A DNA stretch of 64,000 nt from Leucobacter sp. PH1c. GTDB lineage: Bacteria > Actinomycetota > Actinomycetes > Actinomycetales > Microbacteriaceae. This document shows, in pieces, positions 17,683-25,828 of the stretch; the stretch's first letter is position 1; each line of letters opens with the position of its first letter. Location: the NCBI RefSeq assembly GCF_000633415.1, contig NZ_AYMV01000011.1, positions 56,656-120,655 of the forward strand. The letters are read 5' to 3'. The translations under genes and the position numbers were made by a program. The notes beneath the pieces were generated by a model. The model saw only the letters and a program-made list of their open reading frames with translations. It was not told the origin of the DNA and made no database searches.

Positions 17683-20043
17683 ATGACCGCTCCCGCCCAC
17701 CCCACCGCGCCCGCCGGCGTCACCCCGCTGCCGCAGGCCACGATCCTCGGCTACCCCCGGATCGGCCGGCGCCGCGAGCTCAAGCGCGCCGTCGAGTCGT
17801 TCTGGAAGGGGAACCTCTCGAAGGACGAGCTCCTCGCCGCGGCCCGCGAGCTCCGCGCCACGACCCGGAGCCGCCTCGTCGAGCTCGGCCTCCCCGCGGC
17901 GGGCGGCGCGGTGCCCGAGAGCTTCAGCTTCTACGACCAGGTGCTCGACGCGACGCTCGCGCTCGGCGCGATCCCGCAGCGCTTCGCCGACATCGCCGAG
18001 CAGGGCGACGACCTCGCGAGCTACTTCGCGCTCGCCCGCGGCGACGAGGCGCACCAGCCGCTCGAGATGACGAAGTGGTTCGACACGAACTACCACTACA
18101 GCGTGCCCGAGATCTCCGCGACGACCCCGCTCGCGGCGAACCCCGCAGCGCTGCTCGCGCAGCACGTCGAGGCGGCGGAGCAGGGGATCGAGTCCCGCCC
18201 CGTGCTCGTCGGCCCCGTGACCTACCTGCTCCTCGCGAAGCCCGCCCACGACGCGGGCGAGGGCTTCGCACCGATCGACCGGCTGGACGAGGTCGTCGCC
18301 GTCTACGCCGAGCTGCTCCGTGCGCTCGCCGAGGCGGGCACCGCGTGGGTGCAGCTCGACGAGCCCGCCCTCGTCTCGGATTCCCTGTCCGTGCCGCGTG
18401 AAGAGGTGCTCCAGCTCGTGGAGCGCGCCTACGCCGTCCTCGGCGCGGCCGAGGCGGGCGCCGAGCGGCCCGCGATCCTGATCACGGCCCCGTACGGCGA
18501 CTCGTCGGCAGCGCTCGCGCGCCTGGGTGCGCTCCCCGTCGAGGCGGTGCAGGCCGACCTCGTGCGCGGCACGCTGCCCGAGGCGGCGCTCGCCGACGGC
18601 TCGCTCGCCCGCGCCTTCGCCGGGACGCAGCTCGTCGCCGGCGTGATCGACGGCCGCAACATCTGGCGCACCGACCTGCGCGCGGCGCTCGCGACCGCGG
18701 CCCGCATCGCGGACGCGGGAATCGCGACCGTAATCGGCACGTCGAACTCTCTGCAGCACGTGCCCCACGACGTCGCCGACGAGACTCAGCTCGACGCGCG
18801 CCTCGCATCCTGGCTCGCCTTCGCCGACCAGAAGGTGGAGGCGGTCGGCGTGCTCGCGCGCGGCCTCGCCGAGGGCGCCGCGGCGGTCGAGACCGAGCTG
18901 GCCGCCACCGAGGCGGCTCTCGCCGACCGCGCCGCAGCGCCCGGCGTGCGCGTGGACGGGGTCCGCTCCCGCGCGGCCGCGGTCACCGCAGCCGACCGCA
19001 GCCGGGCCGACGAGGCGGATCGCCGCGCAGCCCAGGAGGGCATCGGCGTACCCGAGCTCGCCACCACCACGATCGGCTCGTTCCCCCAGACGACCGAGAT
19101 CCGCAAGGCCCGCGCCGCCTTCGGCCGCGGCGAGATCGACCAGGCCGCGTACGATGGCTTCCTCCGCGAGGAGATCGCCCGCGTGATCCGCCTCCAGGAG
19201 GAGATCGGCCTCGACGTCCTCGTGCACGGCGAAGCCGAGCGCAACGACATGGTCCAGTACTTCGCCGAGCTGCTCGACGGCTTCGCGGTGACCGAGCACG
19301 GCTGGGTGCAGTCGTACGGCACCCGCGCGACGCGGCCCTCGATCCTGTGGGGCGACGTCTCGCGCCCCGCGCCCATGACCGTCGCGTGGTCGGCCTACGC
19401 GCAGTCGCTCACCGAGAAGCCGGTGAAGGGCATGCTCACGGGCCCCGTGACGATCCTCGCCTGGTCGTTCGTGCGCGACGATCAGCCCCTCGCGGACACC
19501 GCCGAGCAGGTGGCGCTTGCGCTCCGCGACGAGATCGACGACCTCGTCGAGGCGGGCATCAAGATCGTGCAGGTCGACGAGCCCGCTCTGCGCGAGCTGC
19601 TCCCGCTCGATGCGGACCGTCAGGCCGCGTACCTCGACTGGTCGGTCGGCGCGTTCCGCCTCGCGACGAGCGGTGCCGCGAGCGACGTGCAGATCCACAC
19701 GCACCTCTGTTACTCGGAGTTCGGGGAGATCATCGGCGCCGTCGACGGTCTCGACGCCGACGTGACGAGCATCGAGGCGGCCCGCAGCCGCATGGACGTC
19801 GTGGACCCGCTGGGCGACCACGGCTACTCGCGCGGGATCGGCCCCGGCGTCTACGACATCCACTCGCCCCGCGTGCCGAGCGCCGCGGAGCAGGAGGAAC
19901 TGATCCGGATCGCCGCCGCGCGGATCCCGGGCCAGCAGCTCTGGGTGAACCCCGACTGCGGCCTCAAGACCCGCGGCTACGACGAGACGGTCGCGAGCCT
20001 CACGAACCTCGTGCAGGCCGCCCGCGCCGTGCGCGGAGCGTAG
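17683..20043 (+). CDS. metE: Cobalamin-independent methionine synthase MetE
   Basis: The 786-residue protein has the two-domain MetE plan. The N-terminal barrel begins ATILGYPRIGRRRELKRAVE, and the C-terminal catalytic barrel begins about residue 460 with TTTIGSFPQTTEIRKAR. Zinc ligands are in HTHLCYSEFGEI and NPDCGLKTRGY. It transfers the methyl group from methyltetrahydrofolate polyglutamate to homocysteine. The ATG at 17683 follows GGAGG. It is first in a metE - MetE-like - metF run, so supply of the methyl donor and its use are probably co-regulated. Confidence 0.96.
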   Translation: MTAPAHPTAPAGVTPLPQATILGYPRIGRRRELKRAVESFWKGNLSKDELLAAARELRATTRSRLVELGLPAAGGAVPESFSFYDQVLDATLALGAIPQRFADIAEQGDDLASYFALARGDEAHQPLEMTKWFDTNYHYSVPEISATTPLAANPAALLAQHVEAAEQGIESRPVLVGPVTYLLLAKPAHDAGEGFAPIDRLDEVVAVYAELLRALAEAGTAWVQLDEPALVSDSLSVPREEVLQLVERAYAVLGAAEAGAERPAILITAPYGDSSAALARLGALPVEAVQADLVRGTLPEAALADGSLARAFAGTQLVAGVIDGRNIWRTDLRAALATAARIADAGIATVIGTSNSLQHVPHDVADETQLDARLASWLAFADQKVEAVGVLARGLAEGAAAVETELAATEAALADRAAAPGVRVDGVRSRAAAVTAADRSRADEADRRAAQEGIGVPELATTTIGSFPQTTEIRKARAAFGRGEIDQAAYDGFLREEIARVIRLQEEIGLDVLVHGEAERNDMVQYFAELLDGFAVTEHGWVQSYGTRATRPSILWGDVSRPAPMTVAWSAYAQSLTEKPVKGMLTGPVTILAWSFVRDDQPLADTAEQVALALRDEIDDLVEAGIKIVQVDEPALRELLPLDADRQAAYLDWSVGAFRLATSGAASDVQIHTHLCYSEFGEIIGAVDGLDADVTSIEAARSRMDVVDPLGDHGYSRGIGPGVYDIHSPRVPSAAEQEELIRIAAARIPGQQLWVNPDCGLKTRGYDETVASLTNLVQAARAVRGA

Positions 20044-20047
20044 CGCC

Positions 20048-21403
20048 GTGGCCCAGGGTTCCTTCGCGCCCTGGCCTGCCGACGGCCTCCCCACGGAGGC
20101 CGTCGGCTCCCTGCCGCGCCCGGCCCGCCTGCAGCGGGCCGTGCTCGACGCGGACACGGGACTGGCCACGGCCGCGGAGCTCCGCGCGGAGCAGGATCGC
20201 GCCGTCGCCGACACCATCGAGCGCTTCGCCGCGACCGGCTCCCCGATCGTGGGAGACGGCGAGCAGCGGCGCGAGAGCTTCGCGAGCTACCCGCTCGGCA
20301 CCGAGGACCTCTCGGCCGGGCCGGTGTTCGCCGTGTTCGCCGACGGTCACCACCGGGTGATCCCGAGCCTCGCGAGCGCGCCCTTCCGCTTCCAGGCCTG
20401 GGCTGCGGAGGACGTGGCCGCCGCGCGCGCCCTCACCGAGCTGCCGCTCAAGCAGGCCGTGATCTCCCCGTCGATGCTCTCGCTCATGGTGCCCGAGGGC
20501 GGCGTGGGCGAGTACCGGCGCGAGGACTTCCTGGAGGACGTCGTCGCGGGCTGCGCCGAGGACATCCGCCGCTCCTTCGCGGCGGGCGCCTCGCGCGTCT
20601 CGATCGACTTCACCGAGGGGCGCCTCGCGCTCCGGCGCGACCTCCGCGCCCCCTGGGCGGGGCCGCAGGCGCTCGGGGGCTTCATCGAGCTCATCAACCG
20701 GGTGCTGGATCGCCTCACCCCGGAGGAGCGGAGCGCCGTCGGCGTGCACACCTGCCCGGGCAACGACAACGACTCGGCCCACAGTGCGGACATCGACTAC
20801 GCCGAGCTGCTGCCGGAGCTGTTCCAGATCGAGGCCGGCTACTTCCTCGTGCAGGCCGCGGGGGAGAAGGAGCCGGATCGCGTGGCTCGGCTCGTGGGCA
20901 GGCAGCTGCGCGGGCGCACGCGCGCCGCCGCCGAAGCCGGCACGGGCGGCGCGGTGCCGCGCGTGCTCCTCGGCGTGACAAACCCCACGAACCCGAAGCT
21001 CGAAACCGCCGAGCAGGTGCGGGATCAGCTGGTGCGCGCCGCCCGCTTCATCCCGGCCGAACTGCTCGGCTCGACCGACGACTGCGGTTTCTCGCCCTAC
21101 CTGATCGATGAGAAGCCGCGGCACGGCTCGCCCGATTTCGCGCGCGACGTGGCGTTCGCCAAGATCGCCGCCCGTGTGCGGGGCACGGCGCTCGCCGCAG
21201 AGGAGCTCGCGGGAAGCCCGGGTCTCGCTGGGGCGGGGATCTCCTACGCCGGGTACGGCGCGACGGGGAAGCCCGCCGCCGGAGCGGCCGATGAGGGTGC
21301 GGGTGCCGCTGGCGCGCCCGGTGCAGGCGGTGACGGCGGTGACGGCGGGGCCGATCCGGCACCCGCGGTTCCCGCCGCTGCGCGCGAGGGGGCCGGCGCA
21401 TGA
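20048..21403 (+). CDS. MetE C-terminal-domain (core) paralogue, methionine synthase II-like
   Basis: The 451-residue protein resembles only the catalytic half of MetE. It starts around TEAVGSLPRPARLQRAVLDA, and candidate zinc ligands are HTCPGND and STDDCGFSPYL. These short core proteins can be methionine synthases that use other methyl donors, or demethylases. The exact reaction cannot be told here. The last 55 residues are a low-complexity Gly/Ala/Pro tail. It begins at GTG 20048, 4 nt after metE, and overlaps metF by 4 nt, so it is embedded in the methionine operon. Confidence 0.85.
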   Translation: MAQGSFAPWPADGLPTEAVGSLPRPARLQRAVLDADTGLATAAELRAEQDRAVADTIERFAATGSPIVGDGEQRRESFASYPLGTEDLSAGPVFAVFADGHHRVIPSLASAPFRFQAWAAEDVAAARALTELPLKQAVISPSMLSLMVPEGGVGEYRREDFLEDVVAGCAEDIRRSFAAGASRVSIDFTEGRLALRRDLRAPWAGPQALGGFIELINRVLDRLTPEERSAVGVHTCPGNDNDSAHSADIDYAELLPELFQIEAGYFLVQAAGEKEPDRVARLVGRQLRGRTRAAAEAGTGGAVPRVLLGVTNPTNPKLETAEQVRDQLVRAARFIPAELLGSTDDCGFSPYLIDEKPRHGSPDFARDVAFAKIAARVRGTALAAEELAGSPGLAGAGISYAGYGATGKPAAGAADEGAGAAGAPGAGGDGGDGGADPAPAVPAAAREGAGA

Positions 21404-22305
21404 GCCCCGATCTCCTGACCGGGAGCGCGCCCACCCGGGCGCGCTTCTCCTTCGAGGTGTTCCCCGCGCGGAGCGGCGCCGCCGCGCTCGCGCTCGGGCA
21501 CGCTGTGCAGCACCTGTCCGCGGCGGGCCCCGACTTCATCTCGGTCACCTACGGCGCGAACGGCTCCAACCGGGACGCCTCGGTCGACCTGCTGAAGTAC
21601 CTCCGTGATCACACCGACGCGCTGCCGCTCGCCCACCTCACTACGGTGGGGGAGTCGCGCGAGGCCGTGCGGCGGGCGATCCACGGCATCATGGACGCCG
21701 GCGTGCACGACTTCCTCGCGCTGCGCGGGGACCCGCCCCGCGGCCGCACCGAGGCCGATCCGGAGGTGTCCGGCTCGCTCTCGGCGCTCGAACTCGTCGA
21801 GCTCGTTGCCGAGGCGCGCGCCGAGCGCCCCGCCCTCACGAGCGTGGGCCGCACGGCGGTTGCGGCGTACCCGAACGGGCACCCGCTGTCCCGCTCGCGA
21901 GCGGAAGACATCGAGTGGCTCATCGCCAAGCAGGAAGCGGGCGCGCAGTTCGCCATCACGCAGCTGTTCTTCGAGGCGGACGAGTACCTGTCGTTCGTCG
22001 CCGATGCTCGCTCCGCCGGCCTGCGGATCCCGGTGCTGCCCGGGCTCATGCCGGTGTCGACGAGCGCGCAGCTGCGCAAGGTGGCCCAGCTCGCGGGCCG
22101 GCCCGCGCCGGGGCTGCTCGCGGCCGAGCTCGCCGAGGCGGGCGGCTACGCCCCCGAGCTCGGCGTGGAGCACACGGTCGAGCTCGCGCGGCAGCTCCTC
22201 GCTGGCGGGGCGCCCTCCGTGCACCTGTACACCTTCAACCGGCACGAGCAGGTGCTGGCGGTCCTGCGGGAGCTTGACCTGCTCACCCCGTCCCCGCTGG
22301 GGTAG
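21400..22305 (+). CDS. metF: 5,10-methylenetetrahydrofolate reductase
   Basis: The 301-residue protein is an FAD-dependent TIM-barrel MTHFR. Family segments include RFSFEVFPARSG, ISVTYGANGSNRDASVDLL, FLALRGDPPRG, AQFAITQLFFEADEYLSF and IPVLPGLMPVSTSAQLRKVA. It makes the 5-methyltetrahydrofolate that MetE uses. Its ATG overlaps the stop of the MetE-like gene. A conserved palindromic element lies shortly after the stop. Confidence 0.95.
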   Translation: MSPDLLTGSAPTRARFSFEVFPARSGAAALALGHAVQHLSAAGPDFISVTYGANGSNRDASVDLLKYLRDHTDALPLAHLTTVGESREAVRRAIHGIMDAGVHDFLALRGDPPRGRTEADPEVSGSLSALELVELVAEARAERPALTSVGRTAVAAYPNGHPLSRSRAEDIEWLIAKQEAGAQFAITQLFFEADEYLSFVADARSAGLRIPVLPGLMPVSTSAQLRKVAQLAGRPAPGLLAAELAEAGGYAPELGVEHTVELARQLLAGGAPSVHLYTFNRHEQVLAVLRELDLLTPSPLG

Positions 22306-22351
22306 GGCGGGAGGCTCGGCGCAGCCGCAGCCCCGCCCCGAGGCGCCTCTG

Positions 22352-22424
22352 TTCTCGGAGAAATCTCAAATCTCGGAGCCTGCCCCGTGAAAAGCTCCGA
22401 GATATCGGATTTCTCCGAGGAATC
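22352..22424. repeat. 73-bp nested palindromic element, copy A
   Basis: Outer arms are CTCGGAGAAATC (22354-22365) and GATTTCTCCGAG (22408-22419). Inner arms are ATCTCGGAGC (22370-22379) and GCTCCGAGAT (22394-22403), with a 14-base loop. A second copy of exactly the same length is at 38132-38204. Both lie where a plus-strand gene meets a minus-strand gene (here metF and lipA). It could be a bidirectional terminator or a REP-like dispersed element. Confidence 0.75.
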
Positions 22425-22484
22425 GGGGAGCCGCGGAATCAAGGAGCCGCGGACCCAAGAACCCGCGGGAACCCGAGCGCTCGC

Positions 22485-23504
22485 TCACACCGCCTGGGGG
22501 AAGTCGGCGGCCGCGCGCTCGGCGAGGTGCTGCAGATGCTCGGGCACCTCGCGCCCCGTGCGCAGCATGGTCTCGGCCCAGAGCCGACCCGCGCGGTACG
22601 AGGACCGCACGAGCGGGCCCGCGAGCACGCCCGAGAAACCGAGTTCCTCGGCCTCGGCCTTCAGTTCCACGAACTCCTCGGGACGCACCCAGCGGTCGAT
22701 CGGGTGGTGGAGCGTCGTGGGCCGGAGGTACTGCGTGAGCGTGAGGATGTGGCAGCCGGAGTCGCGCAGCTCGCGCATGGTCTCGGAGATCTCGGCGCGA
22801 GTCTCGCCCATCCCGAGGATGAGGTTCGACTTCGTGATCATGCCTGCCGCGCGGCCCTCGGCGATCACCTCGAGCGAGCGCTCGTAGCGGAAGCCGGGGC
22901 GGATCCGCCGGAAGATCCGGGGCACGGTCTCGAGATTGTGCGCGAACACCTCGGGCTCCGCGGCGAAGACCTGCGCGAGCCCGTCGGAGCGGCCGCCGAG
23001 GTCGTCGACGAGCACCTCGACGCCGGATCCCGGGTTGAGCTCGTGGATCTGCCGGATCGTCTCGGCGTAGAGCCAGGCCCCGGTGTCGGGCAGATCGTCG
23101 CGGGTCACGCCCGTGATGGTCGCGTAGCGCAGCCCCATGGTGCGCACGGATTCCGCGACCCGGCGCGGCTCATCGCGGTCGAGGGGCAGGGGTTTTCCCG
23201 AGGTGATCATGCAGAAGTCGCAGCGGCGCGTGCAGATCGACCCGCCGATCAGGAACGTGGCCTCGCGGTCCTCCCAGCACTCGTAGATGTTGGGGCAGCC
23301 CGCCTCCTGGCAGACGGTGTGCAGCCCCTCCGATTTCACAAGGTCGCGCACATCGCGGTATTCGGGACCGGTGCGGGCGCGGGTCTTGATCCACTCCGGC
23401 TTGCGCTCGATGGGCGTCTGCGCGTTGCGCGCCTCGACGCGGAGCAGCTTCCTGCCCTCGGGCTCGGGGCGCGTGCCGGTCGAGGGCAGGATCCGGGCGC
23501 TCAT
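22485..23504 (-). CDS. lipA: Lipoyl synthase
   Basis: The 339-residue protein has both iron-sulfur clusters of LipA. The auxiliary cluster cysteines are in [12 protein letters not shown] (CX4CX5C), and the radical-SAM CX3CX2C motif is CTRRCDFC. It inserts two sulfurs into octanoylated lipoyl domains. Its ATG overlaps the lipB stop by 4 nt, so lipB-lipA form an operon in pathway order. Length is typical. Confidence 0.97.
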   Translation of the reverse strand: MSARILPSTGTRPEPEGRKLLRVEARNAQTPIERKPEWIKTRARTGPEYRDVRDLVKSEGLHTVCQEAGCPNIYECWEDREATFLIGGSICTRRCDFCMITSGKPLPLDRDEPRRVAESVRTMGLRYATITGVTRDDLPDTGAWLYAETIRQIHELNPGSGVEVLVDDLGGRSDGLAQVFAAEPEVFAHNLETVPRIFRRIRPGFRYERSLEVIAEGRAAGMITKSNLILGMGETRAEISETMRELRDSGCHILTLTQYLRPTTLHHPIDRWVRPEEFVELKAEAEELGFSGVLAGPLVRSSYRAGRLWAETMLRTGREVPEHLQHLAERAAADFPQAV

Positions 23505-24256
23505 GCGGTGATCCCCTCGAGCGCGCGGAGGAGGGCGGAACGCAGGTGGGGCGCCGCGTCCGCGGGGGTGATGGTGCGGCCGGCGAGCTCGCTCAGTGTG
23601 CTCACGCCGGCGTCGGTGATCCCGCAGGGCACGAAGTTCGCGAAGGGGTCGAGCGAGTTGCTGCAGTTGAGTGCGACACCGTGCGTAATGATCCCCGCGC
23701 TCGCGTGGATCCCCACCTGGCCGAACTTGACGGGAGCGATTCCGGGAGCGGGCGCTGCCCAGGCCCCCGCGCGGCCGTCGATCCGGATCCCGGTCACCCC
23801 GAAGGCGGCGGCGGTTTCGAGCAGCGCGCCCTCGAGTACGCGCACGCAGTCGACGACGCCCACGCCGGTGGCGAGCCGCACCACGGGGTAGCCGACGAGC
23901 TGGCCGGGACCGTGCCAGGTGACTTTCCCTCCGCGGTTGACGGGCACGACCGGTGTGCCGTCGACGGGGAAGTCGGAGGGATCGGATCGCCGCCCGGCGG
24001 TGTAGACCGCCTCATGCTCGAGCAGGATCAGCGTGCCGTGATCCGTGCCTGCCACGAGCCGGTCCGCCGCCGACTCCTGGAGGAGCAGCCCGTCCGCGTA
24101 GGGCACGGGCGTCGCGAGGCGCTCGGTGACCCTGATGGCCGGGGGCGCGGGGCGCACGGATTGGGGCGGGATCGAGGTCCCGTGCGGCGGATGCGCGGCG
24201 AGCGCGGCGCGGGCGCGCTGGGGCGGGGTGGCGGTGTGAACGGCGTGTGCGATCAT
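23501..24256 (-). CDS. lipB: Octanoyl-[acyl-carrier-protein]:protein octanoyltransferase
   Basis: The 251-residue protein has the LipB motifs [39 protein letters not shown] (with the conserved lysine) and [14 protein letters not shown] with the catalytic cysteine. It moves the octanoyl group from acyl carrier protein to lipoyl domains, which LipA then sulfurates. About 40 N-terminal residues rich in Pro/Ala/His precede the domain. The start at 24256 is supported by a TAATAT hexamer exactly 6 nt upstream and no Shine-Dalgarno sequence. Confidence 0.94.
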   Translation of the reverse strand: MIAHAVHTATPPQRARAALAAHPPHGTSIPPQSVRPAPPAIRVTERLATPVPYADGLLLQESAADRLVAGTDHGTLILLEHEAVYTAGRRSDPSDFPVDGTPVVPVNRGGKVTWHGPGQLVGYPVVRLATGVGVVDCVRVLEGALLETAAAFGVTGIRIDGRAGAWAAPAPGIAPVKFGQVGIHASAGIITHGVALNCSNSLDPFANFVPCGITDAGVSTLSELAGRTITPADAAPHLRSALLRALEGITA

Positions 24257-24262
24257 GGCGCC

Positions 24263-24292
24263 ATATTAGATGTACCCGGTTCAACAAATCAA
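24263..24292 (-). promoter_or_regulatory. lipB promoter (TTGATT - 18 nt - TAATAT)
   Basis: On the minus strand TTGATT (24287-24292) and TAATAT (24263-24268) are separated by 18 nt. The -10 ends 6 nt before the lipB ATG. This is one of the best formed promoters in the window and is leaderless. Confidence 0.65.
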
Positions 24293-24300
24293 CATCGCAC

Positions 24301-24328
24301 AAAAAAGGGCCCCTCCGTGGAGGGGCCC
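24301..24328 (-). terminator. lexA: Rho-independent terminator of lexA
   Basis: Read on the minus strand, GGGCCCCTC-CACG-GAGGGGCCC forms a 9-bp stem with a four-base loop followed immediately by six T. It sits about 30 nt after the lexA stop and is the clearest intrinsic terminator in the window. Confidence 0.92.
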
Positions 24329-24359
24329 TGAGGGGCGCGGGCGGACGTGCCGCCGCGGC

Positions 24360-25025
24360 TCAGACCGAGCGGAAGACCGCGACGACTTTGCCGAGCACCT
24401 CGGCGTGATCGCCGACGATCGGCTCGAACGCGCTGTTGCGGGGGAGGAGCCAGGTGTGGCCGTCGCGCCGGCGGAACACCTTGACCGTAGCCTCGCCGTC
24501 GAGCATGGCGGCCACGATGTCGCCGTTCTCCGCTTCGCGCTGCTGGCGCACCACCACGAAGTCGCCGTCGCAGATCGCGGCGTCGATCATCGACTCGCCC
24601 ACAACGCGGAGCATGAAGAGCTGGCCGTCGCCGACGAGCTGGCGGGGGAGCGGCACGATCTCCTCGACCTGCTGATCCGCGGTGATCGGCACGCCCGCGG
24701 CGATCTGCCCGACGAGCGGGACATAGGCGGCCTCCTCGGGCTGGGGGCCTGCGCCGTCCCCGAGGGCCTCGCTCGTGCTCGCGAGCTCGACCAGGATCTC
24801 GAGTGCGCGCGGCCGGTTCGGATCGCGGCGGATGTAGCCGCCCAGCTCCAGCCGGCTGAGCTGGTGGGTGACGCTGGACAGGGAGGAGAGGCCGACGGCG
24901 TCGCCAATCTCGCGCATGCTCGGCGGGTAGCCGCGGGTCTCCACCGAGCGTGCGATGAACTCCAGGATGGCCTGCTGCTTCTCGCTCAACGGCTTCCTGG
25001 GACGGGCTGCTGCGACGTCGCTCAT
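24360..25025 (-). CDS. lexA: SOS repressor LexA
   Basis: The 221-residue protein has an N-terminal winged helix ([20 protein letters not shown], residues about 16-80) and a C-terminal S24 protease domain. The self-cleavage Ala-Gly is in [12 protein letters not shown], the nucleophile Ser in [15 protein letters not shown] and the general-base Lys in EATVKVFRR. It represses SOS genes until activated RecA triggers self-cleavage. I chose the ATG at 25025 because it has an AAAGGA ribosome binding site and the longer frame upstream is promoter DNA. It is divergent from a LysM gene across shared SOS boxes. Confidence 0.97.
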   Translation of the reverse strand: MSDVAAARPRKPLSEKQQAILEFIARSVETRGYPPSMREIGDAVGLSSLSSVTHQLSRLELGGYIRRDPNRPRALEILVELASTSEALGDGAGPQPEEAAYVPLVGQIAAGVPITADQQVEEIVPLPRQLVGDGQLFMLRVVGESMIDAAICDGDFVVVRQQREAENGDIVAAMLDGEATVKVFRRRDGHTWLLPRNSAFEPIVGDHAEVLGKVVAVFRSV

Positions 25026-25113
25026 GGCGGTCCTTTCGCGCCCGGAGGGGCGGGGCTCGTGGCGGGGATCGATGAATGTCTGAGGTGCCTGATTCAGTGA
25101 TCTCGTTGTCGAA

Positions 25114-25119
25114 ACCCTA
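25114..25119 (-). promoter_or_regulatory. -10 hexamer TAGGGT of lexA
   Basis: TAGGGT on the minus strand places the -35 region at about 25137-25142, which overlaps the SOS box at 25140-25155. This is consistent with LexA repressing its own gene. Confidence 0.5.
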
Positions 25120-25139
25120 GCCCCGCCCTCGCGGCGGGG

Positions 25140-25155
25140 GCAAACATCTGTTCGA
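25140..25155. promoter_or_regulatory. SOS box 1 in the lexA/LysM intergenic region
   Basis: GCAAACATCTGTTCGA matches TCGAAC-N4-GTTCGA at all but two positions, with a perfect right half. It lies on the lexA side of the divergent promoter region. Confidence 0.7.
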
Positions 25156-25196
25156 GTGTCGTTCGAAAAGATCGAAACTGATCTTCGAAGCAGGGC

Positions 25197-25225
25197 TTGC
25201 GGTTTCGAATACTCGAAGATATATT
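25197..25225 (+). promoter_or_regulatory. Promoter of the LysM gene (TTGCGG - 17 nt - TATATT)
   Basis: TTGCGG (25197-25202) and TATATT (25220-25225) are 17 nt apart, and the -10 is buried inside an SOS box. LexA bound here would block RNA polymerase. A GAAAGGAAG ribosome binding site follows before the ATG at 25282. Confidence 0.65.
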
Positions 25226-25228
25226 CGA
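25213..25228. promoter_or_regulatory. SOS box 2 (TCGAAGATATATTCGA)
   Basis: A 16-bp palindrome of the LexA type with two deviations from TCGAAC-N4-GTTCGA. It overlaps the -10 of the LysM gene and box 3. Confidence 0.65.
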
Positions 25229-25241
25229 AACAGATGTTCGC
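25226..25241. promoter_or_regulatory. SOS box 3 (CGAAACAGATGTTCGC)
   Basis: It has GAAAC/AAC-N4-GTTCG-type half sites and overlaps box 2 by 3 bp, giving closely packed operators near the predicted transcription start of the LysM gene. Confidence 0.5.
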
Positions 25242-25281
25242 ATGGCGCCAGCCCGCGGGCGTCGCGACGAAAGGAAGTCCC

Positions 25282-25722
25282 ATGAGTGCCGCAACTCTCA
25301 CCGGATCCCGGATCACCGCTCCCGCGTCCGTTGCCGCCGAGCGCGCAGTCGCGCTCGCAGCTCCCACTCGCCTGCGGCTGACCCGTCGCGGGCGCATCGT
25401 GCTGGGCGCGCTCGCCACGGTGGTCGTCGCCGCGGCACTCGCGCTCCTCGCGACGTTCGCCGCTCCGCAGGCGAGTGCGGCAGATCCTTCCGAGGGCGGC
25501 CAGGAGTTCTCCTACGTCGTGGTCACCCCGGGGTCCTCGCTGTGGGAGGTCGCCACCGAGCTGGATCCGACGGCGGATCCGCGCGATCTCGTCGCGGAGA
25601 TCGTCCACCTGAACCAGCTCGTCGACTCGGGCGTCGACGCCGGTCAGCCGCTCGCCGTTCCGCTCCGCTACGCGGACAGCCCCGCCACCATCCCCGCCGC
25701 AGAACTCGGCCTCCCGGAGTAG
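25282..25722 (+). CDS. LysM membrane protein, likely SOS-induced division inhibitor (DivS/ChiZ/YneA-like)
   Basis: The 146-residue protein has a basic N-terminus, one membrane helix (about residues 40-62) ending ASA, and an extracytoplasmic LysM-type domain ([20 protein letters not shown] to [11 protein letters not shown]). It is divergent from lexA with SOS boxes over its promoter. The same arrangement is known for ChiZ (Rv2719c) in Mycobacterium tuberculosis, DivS in Corynebacterium glutamicum and YneA in Bacillus, which stop septation during DNA damage. The role is inferred from position and domain layout; the sequence itself is too short to assign a family member. No catalytic domain is visible. 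Confidence 0.8.
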   Translation: MSAATLTGSRITAPASVAAERAVALAAPTRLRLTRRGRIVLGALATVVVAAALALLATFAAPQASAADPSEGGQEFSYVVVTPGSSLWEVATELDPTADPRDLVAEIVHLNQLVDSGVDAGQPLAVPLRYADSPATIPAAELGLPE

Positions 25723-25816
25723 GGAAGCGTGCGTCCGTCGGGGCCTGGGCCTGCGCCTCGGCCTGGTCGCTCGGACGGCGCTCCTCGCTCACGCGAAGTA
25801 CCGCACGAAGTAAAAC

Positions 25817-25822
25817 TAGACT
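25817..25822 (+). promoter_or_regulatory. -10 hexamer TAGACT for hisC
   Basis: TAGACT ends 6 nt (GGGGCT) before the hisC GTG. No Shine-Dalgarno sequence is present. Confidence 0.6.
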
Positions 25823-25828
25823 GGGGCT

